A stretch of DNA of 64,000 bases. Source: Bacteroidota bacterium (GTDB taxonomy: Bacteria; Bacteroidota; Bacteroidia; Bacteroidales; FEN-979). Positions 59,990 through 64,000 of this stretch are shown piece after piece (position 1 is the stretch's first letter; every line of letters begins with the position of its first letter). The notes beneath the pieces are model-generated. The model was given only the letters and a program-made list of their open reading frames with translations. It made no database searches and was not told the DNA's origin. The stretch is taken from the NCBI GenBank assembly GCA_026391805.1, contig JAPLDJ010000024.1:296014-360013 (forward strand), given 5' to 3'. Position numbers and translations under genes: made by a program.

Positions 59990-61394
59990 TCTGCTCAGGA
60001 ACGAGCTAGAAAACAAAAAGGTTCTCCTCCTGGGATTTGGCCGTGAAGGCCAGTCCAGCTACCGGCTGATTCGCCGGATTCTGCCGGATCTTCCTTTAAC
60101 CATTGCGGATGCGAATGAAACCATCAGGGAGCATGAACTGCTGAAAGGAGATCCTTTCGTCAAATTTTCACTTGGAAATAACTACCTGGAAAGTTTGACC
60201 GGTTTCGACCGGATCCTGAAATCGCCTGGAATTTCCCTTAAAAATATTCAGGAGGAATTTTCTGCCGGCACGATCACCTCGCAAACTGATCTTTTTCTGC
60301 GATACTATGCTCCGCAGGTGCTTGGTGTTACAGGAACCAAGGGGAAGAGCACCACATCCACGTTGATTCACCACATTCTGAAACTGTCTGGCAGGGATGC
60401 ACTTCTTCTGGGAAATATCGGCCGGCCGGCATTTGATCTTGTGGATGAAATCAACAAGGATTCCATCGTTGTTTTTGAACTCTCCTCGCACCAGCTTGAA
60501 TACCTCACACGCGCTCCACACATAGCAGTCCTTCTGAACCTTTTCGAGGAACACCTGGATGCTTACAGTTCATTCATCGATTATCAGCTTGCCAAGATCA
60601 ATATTGCAAGATACCAGTCGGCAGGTGATTATTTTATCTATAATGAAGATGATGAGCGGATCAGGGAGAGGATCCAGGAAATGAAACTTCATGCAACAGC
60701 ACTTCCTTTTTCCGGCAATCATTTATTAAAGAATGGTTGTTACAGGGAAGAGGATCATCTTGTCTTTACATCCGGCGGGCAAACTGAGAAGATCCTTGAT
60801 CTGAAACGGAAAATCAGGCTGAAAGGCGAACACAACCTCCTGAACATCATGGCCGCGGTTAATGTATGTAAGGTCATCGGTGTCGAAAATGAGATCATTG
60901 CGGAAGGCGTTACCTCTTTCCGTGGACTTGAACACCGGATTGAATATGTTGGGGAGTACAACAGGATCCATTTCTACAACGATTCCATCGCCACGATACC
61001 GGAAGCCTGCATGGAAGCAGTGAAAGCGCTTGGCAATGTTGATACCCTGATCCTGGGCGGATTCGACAGGGGAGTTGATTATTCCGGGCTCGCCCGTTTT
61101 CTTTCCGGAACCTCCGTCCGGAACCTCATCTTTACCGGTGATGCCGGCCGCAGGATTCTCCATGAGATCAGGGATATTAAGAAGCCTGACCAGACGCCTT
61201 ACCTTGTTTCCCGGTTTGATGATTTCCTTGAGATTGCCATGAATGTGACGAACCCCGGATCCATATGCTTGCTCTCACCTGCAGCTGCAAGCTATGATGA
61301 ATTCCTGAACTTTGAGATGAGGGGGAAGAGGTTCAAGGAACTGGTCCGTGGATGGAAAATGGAAGATGGAAGTCAGAGTTCGGAAGTCGGATAG
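59982..61394 (+). CDS. murD: UDP-MurNAc-L-alanine:glutamate ligase (MurD/MurD2)
   Basis: This 470-residue Mur ligase adds glutamate to UDP-MurNAc-L-Ala. LGFGREGQSS at 17-26 binds the UDP substrate. GTKGKSTT at 118-125 is the ATP loop. VFELSSHQLEYL, LLNLFEEHLDAYSS and the C-terminal LLSPAAASYDEFLNFEMRGKRF match MurD. Linkage to MurL suggests it is the MurD2 type that takes L-Glu. Sequence alone does not prove which isomer it uses. The last residues after RFKELVRG (about 12) are encoded by a heptad repeat and have no counterpart in usual MurD, so the natural end was probably a few codons earlier. Confidence 0.9.
   Translation: MLDLLRNELENKKVLLLGFGREGQSSYRLIRRILPDLPLTIADANETIREHELLKGDPFVKFSLGNNYLESLTGFDRILKSPGISLKNIQEEFSAGTITSQTDLFLRYYAPQVLGVTGTKGKSTTSTLIHHILKLSGRDALLLGNIGRPAFDLVDEINKDSIVVFELSSHQLEYLTRAPHIAVLLNLFEEHLDAYSSFIDYQLAKINIARYQSAGDYFIYNEDDERIRERIQEMKLHATALPFSGNHLLKNGCYREEDHLVFTSGGQTEKILDLKRKIRLKGEHNLLNIMAAVNVCKVIGVENEIIAEGVTSFRGLEHRIEYVGEYNRIHFYNDSIATIPEACMEAVKALGNVDTLILGGFDRGVDYSGLARFLSGTSVRNLIFTGDAGRRILHEIRDIKKPDQTPYLVSRFDDFLEIAMNVTNPGSICLLSPAAASYDEFLNFEMRGKRFKELVRGWKMEDGSQSSEVG
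61356..61390 (+). repeat. Heptad array coding the last residues of murD
   Basis: Five units in phase: AAAATGG, AAGATGG, AAGTCAG, AGTTCGG and AAGTCGG. The murD stop codon (61392-61394) follows one base later. Since 7 is not a multiple of 3, each unit is read in a different frame. Confidence 0.88.
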
Positions 61395-61402
61395 GCATAA
61401 TC

Positions 61403-61430
61403 TGTGTAATCTGTGAAATCTGTGGTGAAA
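61403..61430 (+). repeat. Partial copy of the 51-bp interspersed repeat
   Basis: TCTGTGTAATCTGTG and TCTGTGGTGAAAA match the ends of the repeat at 19214-19264, in the same order after a heptad array. The central GC palindrome is missing. The GTG start candidates of the next gene lie inside it. Confidence 0.75.
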
Positions 61431-62387
61431 ACTGAATATAGGTTAACTTTTTTCTTCCTTTTATCATTCCTGTCAACTCTTCCTGCATTTTCTCAGAACA
61501 ACGGGTATGATGAGGCGGTAAAAGCCTACATTTCAAAATACAGTGATATTGCAGTGAAGGAGATGATGGCCTACAGGATTCCTGCCAGCATAACCCTGGC
61601 CCAGGGGATCTATGAGTCCAATGCAGGCAGAAGCAATCTGGCGACAGAAGCCAACAACCATTTCGGGATCAAGTGTCATAAAGAATGGACCGGAAAGACA
61701 TTCATCCAGGATGATGAGACGAAGAACGAATGCTTCCGCAAATATGATAATCCTGAAGAATCCTTCCGGGATCATTCCTATTTTCTTGCGCAGCGCGACC
61801 GTTACAAACCGCTCTTTAACCTTGAGATCAATGACTACATAGGATGGGCCCGGGGATTGAAGGAATGCGGATATGCGACAAATCCGTCTTATGCAGAAAA
61901 ACTGATAAAGACGATCGAGGATTACCAGCTCAATCAGTTTGATGTTGCTGATTTCTCCATAGCATTCAATGACTCCGCGGCACTGTCAAGAGATACAGTT
62001 AATCACAAGGCTGTGCCCCTTTCAAAATATGAAACCTTTGCCGAAGGTCCGGGCAAAAGGATGGTTTACATTAACAACGGTCTTCAGTTTATCATATCAG
62101 ATAAGAAAGACAACATAAAAATAATTTCAAAAGCCTTTGGCGTTTCCGAGCGGAAAATCAGGAAATTCAATGACATGAAACCCGGTGCCCCGCTGCTTCC
62201 CGGACAGATGGTATACCTTGAGGAGAAAAAACGGAAAGGTGCAGCAGCATATCATGTGGTGAGAACGGGAGAAACCATGTATACCATATCGCAATCCTGC
62301 GGGATACAGCTCGAAAGGCTATACAGCTTAAATGACCTTAAGCCGGGACAAACCATTAAGCCTGGAAAGAAGCTTCTACTCCGGTAA
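61413..62387 (+). CDS. Glucosaminidase-type autolysin with LysM domains
   Basis: This exported wall hydrolase has about 324 residues. There is no ATG before the signal peptide; GTG codons at 61413, 61422 and 61425 are the only starts. 61425 gives the cleanest signal sequence (KTEYRLTFFFLLSFLSTLPAFSQ region). Residues about 30-170 are a GH73-like domain (IPASITLAQGIYESNAGRSNLA with the catalytic Glu, NHFGIKC, FRKYDNPEESFRDHSYFL). Two LysM-like repeats follow, the second as YHVVRTGETMYTISQSCGI...LYSLNDLKPGQTI. It binds and cuts peptidoglycan. It lies just after murD in the same direction. Its end overlaps the convergent gene by 12 bases. Confidence 0.92.
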   Translation: MKSVVKTEYRLTFFFLLSFLSTLPAFSQNNGYDEAVKAYISKYSDIAVKEMMAYRIPASITLAQGIYESNAGRSNLATEANNHFGIKCHKEWTGKTFIQDDETKNECFRKYDNPEESFRDHSYFLAQRDRYKPLFNLEINDYIGWARGLKECGYATNPSYAEKLIKTIEDYQLNQFDVADFSIAFNDSAALSRDTVNHKAVPLSKYETFAEGPGKRMVYINNGLQFIISDKKDNIKIISKAFGVSERKIRKFNDMKPGAPLLPGQMVYLEEKKRKGAAAYHVVRTGETMYTISQSCGIQLERLYSLNDLKPGQTIKPGKKLLLR

Positions 62388-64000
62388 CAGGTAATTTTTC
62401 AGGATCTTTCCGGAACCGATGATAAGGTTCAATCCTGATTGATCCAGGTTTTTGCCGACCGTAAACCCTGTATTCCCCCTGATCCCGGGCTGAATCTCGA
62501 TAACCCCGTTAATACCGAAAAGGTAAATCTCATTGGCGGCCCCTGATACGGCCCCGATCCATTTTTTGCCGTCCGGCAGGCTGATAATGAAAGGAGGGAT
62601 GGTAATATCATGGCGGAACGTATAACTGTAGATCAGCCTGTAAAACCGGTTATAATAGTAGATCCTGTTCCTGTCGTAAAAGATGAACTCGTAGGTCCCG
62701 TCATCATTTATATCTTCATAGAAGAATCTGTGGTTGTTTGAAAAGAGATTAAAGGTTGCTTCCGAGGTTTTTCCACTTGCCTGGAAATAGAGGACCTTGC
62801 CTGTCGGATCCGTAGTGAGAAAGAGTCCTTTCCGGTTGGTGTTGTTGATATAAAATTGATTGTTGGGGGAGACACTGATATTCTTTCCGGATCGCATGAC
62901 AGGCTTTCCTTTCCGTTCGGTAACAAGCAGATGCCCGTTTTTTCCTTTAATGAAGATAAAATCCGTTTTTCCGTTCCGAAGGACTTTTACCGGCTGGCTG
63001 ATTTCTTCAAGCATTCCGGGATTCTGCCAGCCAGGTGCCGTTTTTCCGTCGACACTGAAAGCATGAACTTTGTTGTCTGCCAGAGGAATATAAACCCTGA
63101 ATTCATTGGCTTTATCCGTACCTGAGAGGGTAAGTCCCGCTGTAGCCTTTGCAGGCAGCCTGACCGGATAACCCTCAATGAATCGGCCGGCTGAATTTAC
63201 CAGGCACAAATGGGTTTCGGTATTGAAAATGAAGAAGAATGTATCCGGTTTGTGAACAGGAAATTCAAGCAGCTGGCTAACCGGCTTACCGGGTACCGCT
63301 AATTTCCAGGCAATGGTACCGGCTGAATCGATCATGTAGAGGTGATTTGTCAGATCGAATGCAAAAACAGCCTTCTTTCCCTGGGAACCGCATGGAAGGA
63401 TCTGAGGCATCCCAATCACGGCTGAATCAAGGGCAGCCTGCCACTGAAGTGGTCCCTGGACACCGCTAACAGGATTGTAATGAATGAAAAGGTTCGTATA
63501 AAAAATATTCCCTTTTGCAGAAAACTGCAAGGCCACAGATTCAAATTTCTTCAGCGAATCAAAGACCGGCTCGACCTGGAGCTTCAAATCATCACTCATT
63601 GCCGAACTCAGCAGTGTGTGCGAACGTTCTGTGTTGAAGTAGTAAAAAACATTTGCATTGTCAGAAATGTTTTCGCTGACGGCCTGAAAGGTCTTGTCTT
63701 TATCCAGCACTTTTCCATAGAAATAATGATCGATAAAATCTTTCAGCGCAAGCTGATCATTGCCGAAGATGATATAGTCATTAATAAACGTGTAACAGGT
63801 CGAATGAACATCTGCAAAAGTCACCCCGAAAAGTCCCGGAAACAGCTCCTGGAGAGGCAAAAAGCGGATCGGGATTTCATGATAGGTAACCGAATCTTTC
63901 TTCTTAGGGAACATTTTTCCCAGCTCTGCCAGCAGGCTGTCGGCCAGCGGCCTGTCATTCACTTTTGCAATGGCATAACAATCCTCACGCAGGGTCTCGG
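62376..64000 (-). CDS. DUF3352-like protein with beta-propeller end, 5' truncated
   Basis: The frame stays open to the right edge of the window. The GTG at 63962 is internal, since upstream codons (ending LREDCYAIAKV) continue the sequence, so the N-terminus is outside. The visible part has a helical or mixed domain at the start (YFNTERSHTLLSSAMSDDLKLQ), which resembles the Bacteroidota DUF3352 family. A long set of beta-propeller-like repeats follows (LYMIDSAGTIAWKLAVPGKP, CLVNSAGRFIEGYPVRLP, VHAFSVDGKTAPGWQN, LFGINGVIEIQPG). It is likely exported and of unknown function. It converges on the autolysin gene. Confidence 0.8.
   Translation of the reverse strand, partial: ETLREDCYAIAKVNDRPLADSLLAELGKMFPKKKDSVTYHEIPIRFLPLQELFPGLFGVTFADVHSTCYTFINDYIIFGNDQLALKDFIDHYFYGKVLDKDKTFQAVSENISDNANVFYYFNTERSHTLLSSAMSDDLKLQVEPVFDSLKKFESVALQFSAKGNIFYTNLFIHYNPVSGVQGPLQWQAALDSAVIGMPQILPCGSQGKKAVFAFDLTNHLYMIDSAGTIAWKLAVPGKPVSQLLEFPVHKPDTFFFIFNTETHLCLVNSAGRFIEGYPVRLPAKATAGLTLSGTDKANEFRVYIPLADNKVHAFSVDGKTAPGWQNPGMLEEISQPVKVLRNGKTDFIFIKGKNGHLLVTERKGKPVMRSGKNISVSPNNQFYINNTNRKGLFLTTDPTGKVLYFQASGKTSEATFNLFSNNHRFFYEDINDDGTYEFIFYDRNRIYYYNRFYRLIYSYTFRHDITIPPFIISLPDGKKWIGAVSGAANEIYLFGINGVIEIQPGIRGNTGFTVGKNLDQSGLNLIIGSGKILKNYLLPE

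Overview
The window looks like a chromosomal segment from an uncultured, mainly anaerobic member of the Bacteroidota (Bacteroidales-like). The signs are type IX secretion (T9SS) C-terminal sorting domains, a DUF2723 membrane glycosyltransferase, a BamA-Skp-Skp-UppS cluster, a DUF6089 barrel, a KorA with a fused gamma domain, and promoters of the Bacteroidota type (TTTG/TTG, 17-19 nt, TAnnTTTG) instead of sigma70 boxes.

Layout. Bases 1-3860 are visibly AT-richer and accessory in character. They hold the 3' part of a radical SAM/SPASM peptide maturase, a Cys-rich repeat peptide that looks like its substrate, a small membrane zinc-ribbon protein, an unrecognised exported protein, and a FISUMP-domain lipoprotein lying between two diverged copies of one intergenic repeat. 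This block ends at a tRNA-Gln gene (3864-3934, minus). From 4.1 to 20.6 kb is envelope and housekeeping: DUF2723, lgt, a GT28-like transferase, dprA, a cupin, rsgA, a CBS protein, an Omp85 protein, nadK, a DUF6089 barrel, uppS, bamA and two skp genes. From 20.7 to 34.7 kb lie a sialate O-acetylesterase, a gamma-carbonic anhydrase-like protein, nadB, sucB/sucA, a T9SS FG-GAP protein, a DsbD-like protein and tilS. From 35.4 to 38.7 kb is a surface module: a T9SS protein and a 903-residue protein built of two tandem-repeat types. From 38.7 to 54.3 kb is energy and redox metabolism: korAB with a divergent ferredoxin, lpxH, a fused alpha/beta 2-oxoacid dehydrogenase E1, rubrerythrin, rubredoxin, a glutathione peroxidase-like protein, a Bcp peroxiredoxin and a four-gene vor-type oxidoreductase. 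From 54.5 kb to the end are an aminotransferase, a DUF6600-like protein, a Dabb protein, a YqgE protein, a MurL-MurD pair for making D-Glu in peptidoglycan, a LysM glucosaminidase and a truncated DUF3352-like protein.

How the genes work together. Much of the window builds and remodels the envelope: precursor and carrier synthesis (MurL/MurD, UppS), LPS and lipoprotein maturation (LpxH, Lgt), barrel assembly (BamA, Skp), oxidative folding (DsbD), secretion (T9SS cargo) and wall turnover (glucosaminidase). Carbon flow from 2-oxoacids can go either to ferredoxin (KorAB, Vor) or to lipoyl dehydrogenase complexes (SucAB, fused E1). Together with rubrerythrin/rubredoxin and peroxidases this suits an anaerobe that meets oxygen.

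The most unexpected structure is in the intergenic DNA. A family of in-phase heptanucleotide arrays (consensus about AGGTCGG on the coding strand) abuts the stop codons of five unrelated genes. One composite of such an array plus two longer repeats is present in inverted orientation at 19.1 and 25.1-25.3 kb. A related array supplies the last codons of murD, and a related repeat supplies the likely start codon of the next gene.
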